This document shows, one piece after another, positions 36,923 through 45,350 of a DNA stretch of 64,000 nt (positions within the stretch are counted from its first letter, which is position 1; each line of letters opens with the position of its first letter). Both the position numbers and the translations under genes were made by a program. The DNA lies in contig NZ_CADFDB010000007.1 in the NCBI RefSeq assembly GCF_902832845.1, positions 337,543-401,542 of the forward strand, in the 5' to 3' direction. Source of the stretch: Burkholderia metallica (lineage in GTDB: Bacteria > Pseudomonadota > Gammaproteobacteria > Burkholderiales > Burkholderiaceae). The notes under the pieces are model-generated. The model was not told the origin of the DNA and searched no databases. It was given only the letters and a program-made list of their open reading frames with translations.

Positions 36923-37534
36923 CTACGGCCCGCCTCGTCTCTTTATCGCAACGTTCACCTTGGCAATGAGGCGTGCCGCAGCGTCCATTGTCTCTGCGCT
37001 ACGTCGAGCGTCTTGCGCTGCTTCTCGGAGCAAGGACACCGCCTTTTCGAGCGCCGCCACGTCACCGGCGGTCACGGGTCCAGTGACGCTACCGGGCTTA
37101 CCAGTGGTACGGCGCGACGCCATAGCCCGTCGCCTGTTCGCCCACTGGCGTATGGTCGAGGGAGTTGCCAAGCCGTCAGGCAGCTCCCCAAGCTCTTCTA
37201 TGTTAGCGACCAGCCACACGGCATCTTGGCGCGTCTTGTAGTTGAGATTGTCAAAACCGTTGGCTGCGATCCAGGCGGAATAGGCCCAGTCTGACACGCT
37301 TGTGTACTTCCCGACCGTCAGAGCCTCCCCAACATCTAACCACCAACGACGGTGCGTGGTCTGCGACTGTTCGCGTCGCGCTTTAGCTTTGTCTGCCGGC
37401 CCACGTGACAAGGCGCGGCGTCGCGGGGCATCCTCTTGGAGTCGCTCCCAAGCGTCCTGCCCGCGTGCCACGACGGGATCATCCGATCTCTTTGGCTTCG
37501 GCGTGGCAGGTGCCGGATTGACCCGGCTTACCAC
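36923..37534 (-). CDS. Hypothetical island protein
   Basis: The product has 203 aa with a GTG start at 37534 that overlaps the stop of the 49-aa gene upstream. The middle (HRRWWLDVGEALTVGKYTSV, then SDWAYSAWIAANGFDNLNYK) looks globular, and the C-terminus is helical. No family is recognised. The convergent SWIM gene ends 61 nt away. Confidence 0.6.
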   Translation of the reverse strand: MVSRVNPAPATPKPKRSDDPVVARGQDAWERLQEDAPRRRALSRGPADKAKARREQSQTTHRRWWLDVGEALTVGKYTSVSDWAYSAWIAANGFDNLNYKTRQDAVWLVANIEELGELPDGLATPSTIRQWANRRRAMASRRTTGKPGSVTGPVTAGDVAALEKAVSLLREAAQDARRSAETMDAAARLIAKVNVAIKRRGGP

Positions 37535-37677
37535 TTCAGGAGAACCTCAAACGCTGGCCCGAAGCCAACGAGCGCGAGCGCTACCGGAACAGCTACCGCA
37601 AGCGGCACCCACCACGGCATTCGGGCGAGTCGCCGTGTTTCTTCGAACTGTCGTTCCGCCTCATCCAATAAGCGCAT
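37528..37677 (-). CDS. Small 49-aa single-membrane-helix protein
   Basis: The frame runs from ATG (37677) to TAA (37528): MRLLDEAERQFEETRRLARM followed by a membrane helix WWVPLAVAVPVALALVGFG. The next gene starts inside its stop region (GTGGTAAG), indicating coupling. The packing and the clear helix support it, although the ribosome site is weak. Function is unknown. Confidence 0.55.
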   Translation of the reverse strand: MRLLDEAERQFEETRRLARMPWWVPLAVAVPVALALVGFGPAFEVLLKW

Positions 37678-37775
37678 TGTGAGGGTGTGAGACCTCGCGG
37701 CAAATTCCCCACTCTAGCGGCAATCCATGCGCCTCTCCTACAGTAAGCTGCAAATATTCTCTGCGCGATCCAAGC

Positions 37776-38471
37776 CTACCGCGCCGCCGCCGCCGTGCAG
37801 GCGTCAATCAGCTTTCTACCGAGGATGGTTACATGCACCGCTACCCAGGTCGTCCCACCCCCTGCCGTAGCCAATCCAGTAATGGCACCAAGACGGCCCA
37901 AGTTGGCTAGTGACAAAAGCACATCCTCGCGTGGTTGTACGTCCGGTTGCTCCGCTCCGTGCTGCCATACCGCAGCCGATTCAGGTAAATCCCCGGTAAT
38001 GATCGCGTCATGCGGGCCTCCACTGCTCTCTCGGAGAAGGCGGAGCACTTGCGCATCAAGGGAAGACATGTTTTCCAGCATGCTGACAAACATTCGATGC
38101 GTTGTAGTTTCCGGCTCGATCGATGCGTTAACTAATAGGTGAGCCCAGAGGTCTTGCAAATTATCGTCGTCCTCCAGCGAGGCGGCTTGAAGGAGCGGGA
38201 CGGCAAACTTCAAGGGCACCCCGTTCGGCGGTTCCTCCAAACCCTGATCCGCTAGAAACGTGGCGGCCCGTTGCATTAGCCGTTGTTGGCGCTCCCATCG
38301 CGAATACCTGAGTTTGTCTTCAAAGATACCGAGCCCCTGCTCAATGGAGCCGCGCACATAGGTCGCGATGAAGCCGCCCATTGCCGTAGCTGCATCAATG
38401 CCTTTCCCAGTCGCCTTTGCGACCTCTTGGACTGCCTTTGCCGTTTCGGTTACTGCTGCTACCTCATTCAT
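37776..38471 (-). CDS. Abi-alpha/DUF4393-like protein
   Basis: The product has 231 aa from the ATG at 38471. It fits the Abi-alpha (DUF4393) pattern: an N-terminal helix AVQEVAKATGKGIDAATAMG, a SRWERQQRLMQRAATFLADQ segment, VPLLQAASLEDDDNLQDLWA, LLVNAS, and a C-terminal wHTH-like part. Family members have been named for abortive infection. It lies beside the integrase, in the usual cargo position. The defence role is inferred. Confidence 0.65.
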   Translation of the reverse strand: MNEVAAVTETAKAVQEVAKATGKGIDAATAMGGFIATYVRGSIEQGLGIFEDKLRYSRWERQQRLMQRAATFLADQGLEEPPNGVPLKFAVPLLQAASLEDDDNLQDLWAHLLVNASIEPETTTHRMFVSMLENMSSLDAQVLRLLRESSGGPHDAIITGDLPESAAVWQHGAEQPDVQPREDVLLSLANLGRLGAITGLATAGGGTTWVAVHVTILGRKLIDACTAAAAR

Positions 38472-38570
38472 CGTGTGGTCTCTCAATTCCGGTCAGTAGT
38501 AAATAACTAAACGTGCAACTAGTAGTTATCCCGTCCCCATATATTATCGGATGATGCAGTAGCTGAGACT

Positions 38571-40241
38571 CTACCAGCCGGTCCCATAAGTCGTCCCACG
38601 GCCGACGGCCGACCACATGTCGGGTTGATCCGCGATGGTCATGGGATACGCCACTCGGTCCAGGGCCTCCTTCATAGCCGTAAGCGAGGTAGTAGCGGTG
38701 TAAACCTTGCGTCCGCTGGAACCCTGGGCGCTATGGCCGGTAATCGAATCCATCGTGGCTTCGCCCACGTGCTTCTCTGCCAAGGTAGATCGGAGCCAAT
38801 GGCGGAACTTGTGCGCACCCTCTAGCGCTCCCGCAGGCAATGAAGCAGCCTTACGGAACTGGCGGAACCATTGACCCATGGTGTCCCCCGGTCCCCGAGC
38901 ACGCCCCCACGCAGTCGGGAATGCAGGACCGGTACTGCCCAGGATTTCCTGGAACCACTGAGCGAACCAAGGATCGGCCAAGAGGTGCGCGGCCAGCGGT
39001 ACGACCCGCTCGGACTCCTGGGTCTTGACTGTGCCCGCCTCAGCAGTGATCCGTATCGCCGTAACCCCGCTACGGGTTTGGAAATCCTCCTTCCGTAGCT
39101 GCGCGATCTCGCCAATGCGAGCCCCAGTGTGCAGGAGCAACAGCAGTAAGGCGCGACCATCAGACGGCGCTACGTCCTGCCAATGGGGCACTTCGGCCAT
39201 ACGGTCGGAAAACAGCGGATGTCCGTACATGCGCCGTAGTTCATCGTCGGTCCAAGGCTCACGGGACTTCGCCCCGATTGTCTTGTCGAACGTAAGGTCG
39301 AGCGGATTGCGCTCAAGTAGGTCGATCTTTACGGCTACGTTTGCTAGAGACGTAATGCAGGTAGCATGATTTCCAGCAGTCTTCCGAGACCATCCGCGAG
39401 CCGGGTCTAGCAAGAAGTCGACAAATGTGGCCCCCGTTGCCTTGATCAGCTTGGTGAGTGGTACGCGGCCCACGGCCTGCTCGAACAGGGCCAGCGCCTT
39501 ATTGGTGCGCCCTATAGCGTTGGCCTTCGGGGCATTTCGAGCGATCCACGCCGGTACGACATCCCTGAGCGTCTTAGGCGACTCCTGCGACTCGGCGGCC
39601 TCATGCGCGTCCGCGTGCAATGCGGGCGGCTCCGGTGCAGGCGGGGTATCGATAGGTGCACCATCCTTCCGCTCCATCACGTCCTGCCAGGCCGCCATTG
39701 ACGCTCGCGCGATCTGGAGTAGCCCGCGCATCCCCTCCGGGGATGACCAATCGACCCGGATACCCCAAGCCTCGACGGTACGCTCGGCGTAGGCGCGTGC
39801 TGACTGAAGGTCGCCGCGTTTCATTGCCGCCAAGTCTGCAGAGTATGACCGTCTCAGGCCCTTCATTCCTAACGCCTTCAGTTCCGGCTCAGGTGTGAGG
39901 AACGTCACATTGTCGTCAGCTTGCAAAATCTGGTGGCGTAGCACGTCTGCAATCTGGCGCACCAACGCTGACGTGAGCGTAACAAATGGCGCAGGGGCGG
40001 CTTTGGCCCGCAACGCGTCGAATCGATCCCGGTACTCTGCTATCAGCTTGAGGGCCTTGGTGATTGCCTCGTCGCGGTTCGATGTACGCAAGCTCGCCCG
40101 ATAGGCGTCGGCCCTCGGTTTGCCCGTCTTTGGATTGCGGAAGTGTTGTTGCAGGTCTTTGGGCACGCCGATCCGGAGATGGAACACGGACGAGCCGGGG
40201 CGCAAATAGACGCCAGTGGGAAGGGTTGCCAAGTCAGTCAT
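38571..40241 (-). CDS. Tyrosine integrase of the island
   Basis: The product has 556 aa from the ATG at 40241; longer readings would run into the tRNA gene. The N-terminal part (PGSSVFHLRIGVPKDLQQHF) is typical of tRNA-directed phage integrases. The C-terminal catalytic domain has HTGARIGEIAQL (Arg), HKFRHWLRS (His-x-x-Arg), ITGHS, and the nucleophile Tyr in GRKVYTAT. It lies 120 nt from the tRNA-Pro 3' end, the usual arrangement, and shares the site with the direct repeats. Confidence 0.95.
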   Translation of the reverse strand: MTDLATLPTGVYLRPGSSVFHLRIGVPKDLQQHFRNPKTGKPRADAYRASLRTSNRDEAITKALKLIAEYRDRFDALRAKAAPAPFVTLTSALVRQIADVLRHQILQADDNVTFLTPEPELKALGMKGLRRSYSADLAAMKRGDLQSARAYAERTVEAWGIRVDWSSPEGMRGLLQIARASMAAWQDVMERKDGAPIDTPPAPEPPALHADAHEAAESQESPKTLRDVVPAWIARNAPKANAIGRTNKALALFEQAVGRVPLTKLIKATGATFVDFLLDPARGWSRKTAGNHATCITSLANVAVKIDLLERNPLDLTFDKTIGAKSREPWTDDELRRMYGHPLFSDRMAEVPHWQDVAPSDGRALLLLLLHTGARIGEIAQLRKEDFQTRSGVTAIRITAEAGTVKTQESERVVPLAAHLLADPWFAQWFQEILGSTGPAFPTAWGRARGPGDTMGQWFRQFRKAASLPAGALEGAHKFRHWLRSTLAEKHVGEATMDSITGHSAQGSSGRKVYTATTSLTAMKEALDRVAYPMTIADQPDMWSAVGRGTTYGTGW

Positions 40242-40264
40242 CTCCGCATTGTTGCACGGCGGAA

Positions 40265-40287
40265 TTGACACACCAAACTGACACACC
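40265..40287. repeat. Putative integrase arm-type repeats
   Basis: TTGACACACC (40265-40274) and CTGACACACC (40278-40287) lie between the integrase start and the tRNA. The other end of the island has TTGACACAG at 25262-25270. This suits arm-type binding sites. Confidence 0.4.
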
Positions 40288-40298
40288 CGGAAAAAGGA

Positions 40299-40357
40299 AA
40301 GGCCCGGAAAGCTACGCCAGATAAGGGAACCCTTTACTGACAAGCTTTCCAGGCCTT
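40299..40357 (-). terminator. Island-borne terminator-like hairpin next to tRNA-Pro
   Basis: A 15-bp stem (40343-40357 with 40299-40313), perfect on the minus strand with one G-U pair, has a 29-nt loop and is followed by TTCCTTTTTCC. It would end tRNA-Pro transcription before the integrase. The native terminator is now 15 kb away. Confidence 0.55.
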
Positions 40358-40362
40358 GATTC

Positions 40363-40440
<78 letters not shown>

Positions 40441-40894
40441 AAAGAAAAAAATTATAACAGACAGTTTTCCGATTTAGAACGGGTCGCATGCATTTTGTGA
40501 CTATTCTTGTGAAGTTTTTTAGCGTGACGGGTGATCGCCGCCCACGCTCGCACCCAGTACGTCGACTTCCCTTGAGAGCCACGACGCTTCCCCGTGATGG
40601 CGACTGTGCTTTGGGTCGATACAGCCGTTGCCGCCGATCTTGCCTCGCCGCTGCCGCCCCTCCTACACCGGCCACCCGCATTCCCCCCTAGTCGAAAAGG
40701 ACGATGGCCGCTGCGCCGCGAATCGCTACCGTGCGGTTACCCCGCGCGAAATCGATGCGCGCGGGCGAACCGTCCGACTGCATGCCGATCGATCCGGCCC
40801 GCCCGGCTTTGCCGCGTCGCGCGTCATACGGCGGGCGGCCCGGTCACCGCCGCGGTCGCGACGTCTCGTAACCGTCTCCGTCTAAGGGCATTGA
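40441..40894. other. Intergenic region upstream of the phosphatase gene
   Basis: No supported gene is seen in these 454 nt. The part nearest the tRNA (40441-40520) is AT-rich and should hold the tRNA-Pro promoter on the minus strand. The rest is GC-rich without a clear feature. Confidence 0.4.
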
Positions 40895-41773
40895 ATGCAT
40901 CAGAAAAACGAAATTTCCCGTCGACATTTTCTCCGGCTGGGCGCCGGCACGATAGGCGTGGCGCTGGGAAGCGCGTCGCTGCTGTCGGCATGCGGAGGCG
41001 ACTCGATGTCGGTCGCACCGGTCACGACGCCGCGGCTGAGTTCCGCATCGAATTTTCGCGACACGGCCGGTCCGGACGGAACCGGCTACGTGACGACGAG
41101 CGGCGCGAAGATGAAGAAAGGCGTGATCTATCGCTCATCGGCGCTCGCGTTGTCCTCCGCAGACGTCGCCGCCGTCGACACACTCGGCATCAGGCAGGTC
41201 TGCGACCTGCGCACGCCCGCCGAGATCAAGACGCAACCGGATGTGCCGCTGACCGGCGCCACCTGGCAAAACCTCAACGTGCTCGGAGCCGCCAGCATCG
41301 ATCCGATCCCGACCACCGGCGCAACCGCGACGGCATTCATGTCGAGCATGTATCGCGCGTTCGTCACGTCGGACACCGCGCATGCCAGCTATCACACGCT
41401 CTTCACCGGCTTCGCCGCCTCCGGCGACAACCTGGTTTTCCACTGCACGGCCGGCAAGGACCGTACCGGCTGGGCGACAGTCGTTCTGCACACGATCCTG
41501 GGTGTTTCCGAACAGACGATACTCGCCGACTACCTGCTGACCAACGTCTACAGCGCATCGGAAATCGCCGCCTCGGTCGCGCAAGCGCAAACAGCCGGCG
41601 GGCAAAATGCGGCAGCCATGATGACCGCGCTGCAAGGTGCGCACGCCGACTATCTGCTGGCGGCATTCGATCAGGTCACCGCGTCGTACGGCTCGATGAC
41701 GTCGTATATCGCGAACGGCCTGCAACTCGACCACGCGGCGCTCGACGCAATCCGGCAGCACATGCTGGTGTGA
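40895..41773 (+). CDS. Exported tyrosine phosphatase-like lipoprotein
   Basis: The product has 292 aa. The N-terminus has a Tat-type motif SRRHFLRLG followed by a hydrophobic stretch and a lipobox LSAC (Cys33), so export and lipidation are likely. The catalytic motif HCTAGKDRTG (residues 183-192, Cys184, Arg190) is of the protein tyrosine phosphatase Y_phosphatase3 type, and Asp in CDLRTPAEI starts the usual loop. Secreted PTPs may act on lipids or proteins; the target is unknown. An AAGGG ribosome site precedes the ATG. Confidence 0.88.
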   Translation: MHQKNEISRRHFLRLGAGTIGVALGSASLLSACGGDSMSVAPVTTPRLSSASNFRDTAGPDGTGYVTTSGAKMKKGVIYRSSALALSSADVAAVDTLGIRQVCDLRTPAEIKTQPDVPLTGATWQNLNVLGAASIDPIPTTGATATAFMSSMYRAFVTSDTAHASYHTLFTGFAASGDNLVFHCTAGKDRTGWATVVLHTILGVSEQTILADYLLTNVYSASEIAASVAQAQTAGGQNAAAMMTALQGAHADYLLAAFDQVTASYGSMTSYIANGLQLDHAALDAIRQHMLV

Positions 41774-42117
41774 CGAGCCCTGGGCCGCCGCGGCGGGGCC
41801 GGATCGCATCCGCACTTCGATCGCGGCGGCCGCCGCCCCTCTCATCCGGCGAAACCCTTGCCGGTCAAGGCACGCGCGGATTTCCCCTGCGTCGACGGAA
41901 GCTGCCAACGACCGCCCGCGCAAACCAAACGACCGTTTGATCCGGCCGCCCGACCACCCCGAATCCATTGTCCCGCAGCACGTCGGGCCGCCCCGCCCGG
42001 GCGCCCGTTGTTTGGTAACGCCGCTCTAGCGCGCTATGCCACACTGCACGGCATCGACGCTCGCGCCGTGCAGTGGCGCGCGCCGCCGTCGATCACGACA
42101 AGACATGGAGACAGACG
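41774..42117. other. Intergenic region with a leader hairpin
   Basis: No supported gene is seen in these 344 nt. A perfect 11-bp inverted repeat CACTGCACGGC / GCCGTGCAGTG (42042-42052 and 42065-42075) lies 32-65 nt before the ribosome site of the next gene. It has no T-run. Confidence 0.45.
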
Positions 42118-44331
42118 ATGCGGAATGCGGTCCGGCGCGGCCATCGCTCGCCTTTGGCAATTTTCTACTGGATTTTCGGCCTGCCACGCGCGGGCCGCCC
42201 CCTCTCGCGCCGGACATCCCGCGTGTTCGGCTGCAGCGCGCTGGCGCTCGCGCTGCTGTGTGCCGGTTGCGCGGAATCGTCCGCGCAGCGCGACGGCAAC
42301 ACGTCGATCGCGTCGACGAAGATCGAACGCACCAAGGCCGAACGCCTCGCCCGCGAGCAGCAGCTCGCCCGCACCGTGCCGTCGCTCGCATCGATCAGCC
42401 TCACGCAACCGCGCCCGTTCACGCTGCGCGACTCCGGCCAGAACGGCGCGATGACGTTCCTGCGCGACGTCGATTTCCGCATCGTCAACAACCTCGGCTT
42501 CTTCATCCATCAGCTGTCGGCCACGCTCGTGCCGACGCAGGCCGGCGCGCCGATCGTGTTCGACGACCCGACGAGTTTCGAGATCGACGTGCACGAAGGC
42601 ACGGTCACGCTCGACAACGCGAAGCTGACCGCCCTCTTCAACACCTACATCTTCGGCTACCGCAACGCGCCGCTGCGCAAGCTCGCCGTGTCGGCCGGCG
42701 ACGGCGTGATTCACCTGCAAGGCGAGATGCAGCGCGACGGCTGGGTGCCGTTCTCGCTGACCGGCACGCTCACGATCCGCGACGGCAGCCAACTGGTATT
42801 CCATCCGACCGGCGTGCGCGTATCGGGCATCAACGCGCAGCCGGTGATGCGCGCGGCCAACGTGAAAATGGCCGACCTGCTGAAAGTCCAGACGCCGATC
42901 GCGCATCTCGTCGGCGACGATCTCGTGATGTCGGTCGACAAGCTGATGCCGCCGCCGCGCCTGAAACTCACGATCACCGCGCTGCACGTGAGCCCGGGCG
43001 GCCTCGACCTGACGCTCGACGACGGTACGCATGCCGGCTTCGCGATGCCCGCGAATGCGCCGCAGCAGGCCATGTACATTCGCGGCGGCGACGTGAAGTT
43101 CATGCGCTCGATGCCGATGAACGCGGACATCCTGATCGGCCCGGTCGATCCCGCGAAGCGCGACCAGACTTTCGTGTTCGACCTGTATCACTATCGCGAC
43201 CAGGTATCGGCCGGCTACTTCAATTTCGACGACAGCGGCGCGATGGCGATCCGGATGCCTTCGTACGCGGGCCCCGCCGGCGGCACGCCGCTCGGCAACG
43301 CAACCGCGCGCCTGAACGACAGCTTCCTTGCCGCGCAGCAGAACGCGCTGCACGACATGCGCCAGCACTGGGAAGCCGCCGCGCTCGCGGCGAATGCCGC
43401 TCACCCCGGCATGCAGAAGGTCGCGATCCGGCGCACGTCGGCTACACCGTTCAACGAACGGCATGTGTCGAACCGGAACCCGACGATCCATCTGCGCAAC
43501 GTCGACTTCAACCTGTCCGGGGATATCGGCTTTCACGTCGAGGATCTCGATGTGGAACTCGTATCGAAGCGGCCCGGCGAACCCGTCGATCTCGACGACC
43601 CGAACCAGTACGACATCCGCATACTCGGCGGCACGGTCGTCGAGTCGTGGAAAGCGATGTCCGCGCTCTTCAACAACTATCTGCTCGATTACTCGCCGCG
43701 TTCGCTCAACGACTTGCAACTGAGCGCGGACGGCACGAACCTGCGCGTCCAGGGCGGCATCAAGCTGTGGAACCACGTGCCGCCGGGCGTCTGGCTGCCG
43801 ACCGACATGAAGGGCACGCTGTCGGTGCTCGACGACCGCCATCTCGCGTTCAAACCGTCCCAGGTGTCGGTGCTCGGGATTCCGCAGGCGAAGCTGCTGC
43901 GTTCGCTCGGCATCGAACTCGCGTCGCTGACGCCGTTGCAGCGTCGCGGCGCGGAACTGCGCGGCGATACGCTCGTGCTCGACCAGTACACGGTGTTCCC
44001 GCCGCCCGTGCTGAACGGCAAGCTCGGGCAGGCAACGGTCGAACGCGACGGGCTGCGTCTCACGTTCAGGCGTCAGGCCGGTACGCCCGCGCCGCAACGG
44101 CCGCAGATCAATGCGCCGAGCTACATGTGGATGGAAGGCGGCGACATGAAGATGTTCAACGTACTCGAACTGAACGTGCGTGCGTTGATCCAGAATTCGG
44201 CCGAGGCCGGCCCGATGCGTTTCGACCTGTACGGCTACCGCAGCCAGGTCGCGCAAGGTTCGGTGCGGATGCTGCCGGACGGCACGCTGGTCGTCGACAT
44301 GGGGCAAAAGAATCCGCTCGCGTCGCGTTGA
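42118..44331 (+). CDS. Lipoprotein with two homologous halves
   Basis: From the ATG at 42118 the protein has 737 aa. The signal is long, with a lipobox (LCAGC, Cys51). The mature part has two related units. The first begins around LRDVDFRIVNNLGFF and ends near YHYRDQVSAGYF. The second begins LRNVDFNLSGDIGF and ends near LYGYRSQVAQGSV. Both contain DDP, a TLFN/SALFN helix and repeated beta strands. No named domain is recognised. Probably periplasmic, possibly a beta-rich scaffold. The duplication is clear from the translation. Confidence 0.75.
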   Translation: MRNAVRRGHRSPLAIFYWIFGLPRAGRPLSRRTSRVFGCSALALALLCAGCAESSAQRDGNTSIASTKIERTKAERLAREQQLARTVPSLASISLTQPRPFTLRDSGQNGAMTFLRDVDFRIVNNLGFFIHQLSATLVPTQAGAPIVFDDPTSFEIDVHEGTVTLDNAKLTALFNTYIFGYRNAPLRKLAVSAGDGVIHLQGEMQRDGWVPFSLTGTLTIRDGSQLVFHPTGVRVSGINAQPVMRAANVKMADLLKVQTPIAHLVGDDLVMSVDKLMPPPRLKLTITALHVSPGGLDLTLDDGTHAGFAMPANAPQQAMYIRGGDVKFMRSMPMNADILIGPVDPAKRDQTFVFDLYHYRDQVSAGYFNFDDSGAMAIRMPSYAGPAGGTPLGNATARLNDSFLAAQQNALHDMRQHWEAAALAANAAHPGMQKVAIRRTSATPFNERHVSNRNPTIHLRNVDFNLSGDIGFHVEDLDVELVSKRPGEPVDLDDPNQYDIRILGGTVVESWKAMSALFNNYLLDYSPRSLNDLQLSADGTNLRVQGGIKLWNHVPPGVWLPTDMKGTLSVLDDRHLAFKPSQVSVLGIPQAKLLRSLGIELASLTPLQRRGAELRGDTLVLDQYTVFPPPVLNGKLGQATVERDGLRLTFRRQAGTPAPQRPQINAPSYMWMEGGDMKMFNVLELNVRALIQNSAEAGPMRFDLYGYRSQVAQGSVRMLPDGTLVVDMGQKNPLASR

Positions 44332-44352
44332 CGCGCATGCGTGACAGGCATG

Positions 44353-44388
44353 AAAAAAGCCCGGTGGCGGATCGCCAACCGGGCTTTC
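44353..44388. terminator. Bidirectional terminator
   Basis: AAAAAAGCCCGGT-GGCGGATCGCC-ACCGGGCTTT with an inner GGCG/CGCC stem. It serves the convergent lipoprotein and merR genes. Confidence 0.85.
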
Positions 44389-44411
44389 ATTTCATCCTTC
44401 GCGCGTCGCGC

Positions 44412-44831
44412 TCAGTCGCGCTTCAGTCCGTCGATCACGTCGAGCAGCGCCTGCCGCAACGCCGTGACGTCGACGGCAGCGCCCGACTTGCCCGGCGCGC
44501 GTGCATCGGCGGCCTGCGCCTCATGCTCGACGAGTGCGTGCGCCGCAGCACCGCGCTCGCCACCCGGTGAATCCAGCCGGTTGCGCGCGCCGTTGATCGT
44601 GAACCCCTGCTCGTACAACAACTCGCGAATCCGCCGGATCAGCAGCACTTCGTGGTGCTGGTAGTACCGACGATTGCCGCGCCGCTTCACCGGCCGCAGT
44701 TGAGTAAATTCCTGTTCCCAATAACGCAGCACATGCGGCTTGACCCCGCACAGCTCGCTGACTTCACCGATCGTGAAGTAGCGCTTCGCGGGAATCGGAG
44801 GCAAAACGACTTTCTCAACCGTGGTGGTCAT
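44412..44831 (-). CDS. MerR-family regulator of the pheT-ihfA cluster
   Basis: The product has 139 aa. The N-terminal wHTH is typical: RYFTIGEVSELCGVKPHVLR, then YWEQEFTQLRPVKRRGNRRY, and the start of the dimer helix HHEVLLIRRIRELLYEQGFT. The C-terminal part is a short Ala-rich helix with no metal-binding cysteines. This MerR protein occurs conserved next to ihfA in betaproteobacteria. The ligand and targets are unknown. Confidence 0.92.
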   Translation of the reverse strand: MTTTVEKVVLPPIPAKRYFTIGEVSELCGVKPHVLRYWEQEFTQLRPVKRRGNRRYYQHHEVLLIRRIRELLYEQGFTINGARNRLDSPGGERGAAAHALVEHEAQAADARAPGKSGAAVDVTALRQALLDVIDGLKRD

Positions 44832-44891
44832 CGTCGGTTAACCGTCGGTAAGGGTGCGCGGCGGCCGCGCGGGGGCGTCAGCGCGCGGGGC

Positions 44892-45287
44892 TTACTCCGC
44901 GCCGTTTTCGACCAGCGCCTTCAGCTTCTGGCTCGCGTGGAAGGTTACCACCCGGCGGGCCGCGATCGGAATCGCCTCGCCCGTCTTCGGATTGCGGCCC
45001 GGACGCTGCGGCTTGTCGCGCAACTGGAAATTGCCGAACCCCGACAGCTTGACGCTTTCGCCGTTTTCGAGCGCGTCGCGGATCACTTCGAAAAACGCCT
45101 CGACCATGTCCTTCGCTTCACGCTTGTTCAGCCCGACGCTGTCGAACAGCAGCTCCGCCAGTTCCGCCTTCGTCAGCGTGGGCGCCTCGGTGGACGCCGG
45201 CGCCGAAGCGTCGCGGTTCATGGCGCTGCGTTGCGCCGTCAGGAGGGCTTCGAATTCACTCGAGGTCATGTCGTTCATATCTGCCAT
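44892..45287 (-). CDS. ihfA: Integration host factor subunit alpha
   Basis: IHF-alpha with IHF-beta bends DNA. The core is about 95 residues with [20 protein letters not shown] and the DNA-bending arm around [14 protein letters not shown]. The 131-aa protein has a 35-residue N-terminal extension ([20 protein letters not shown]...) that is absent in E. coli IHF-alpha. Internal Met codons could give a shorter form. It follows pheT but is separated from it by a terminator hairpin. Confidence 0.95.
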   Translation of the reverse strand: MADMNDMTSSEFEALLTAQRSAMNRDASAPASTEAPTLTKAELAELLFDSVGLNKREAKDMVEAFFEVIRDALENGESVKLSGFGNFQLRDKPQRPGRNPKTGEAIPIAARRVVTFHASQKLKALVENGAE

Positions 45288-45317
45288 ACAGCGCGTTGAA
45301 TCAAAACTTTCGATGGG

Positions 45318-45341
45318 AAAAAGCCGCCCGCGAACGGGCGG
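45318..45341 (-). terminator. Hairpin between pheT and ihfA
   Basis: On the minus strand CCGCCCG-TTCG-CGGGCGG is followed by CTTTTTCCC. It would reduce ihfA transcription from the pheST promoter. Confidence 0.75.
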
Positions 45342-45350
45342 ACCCTCTCC

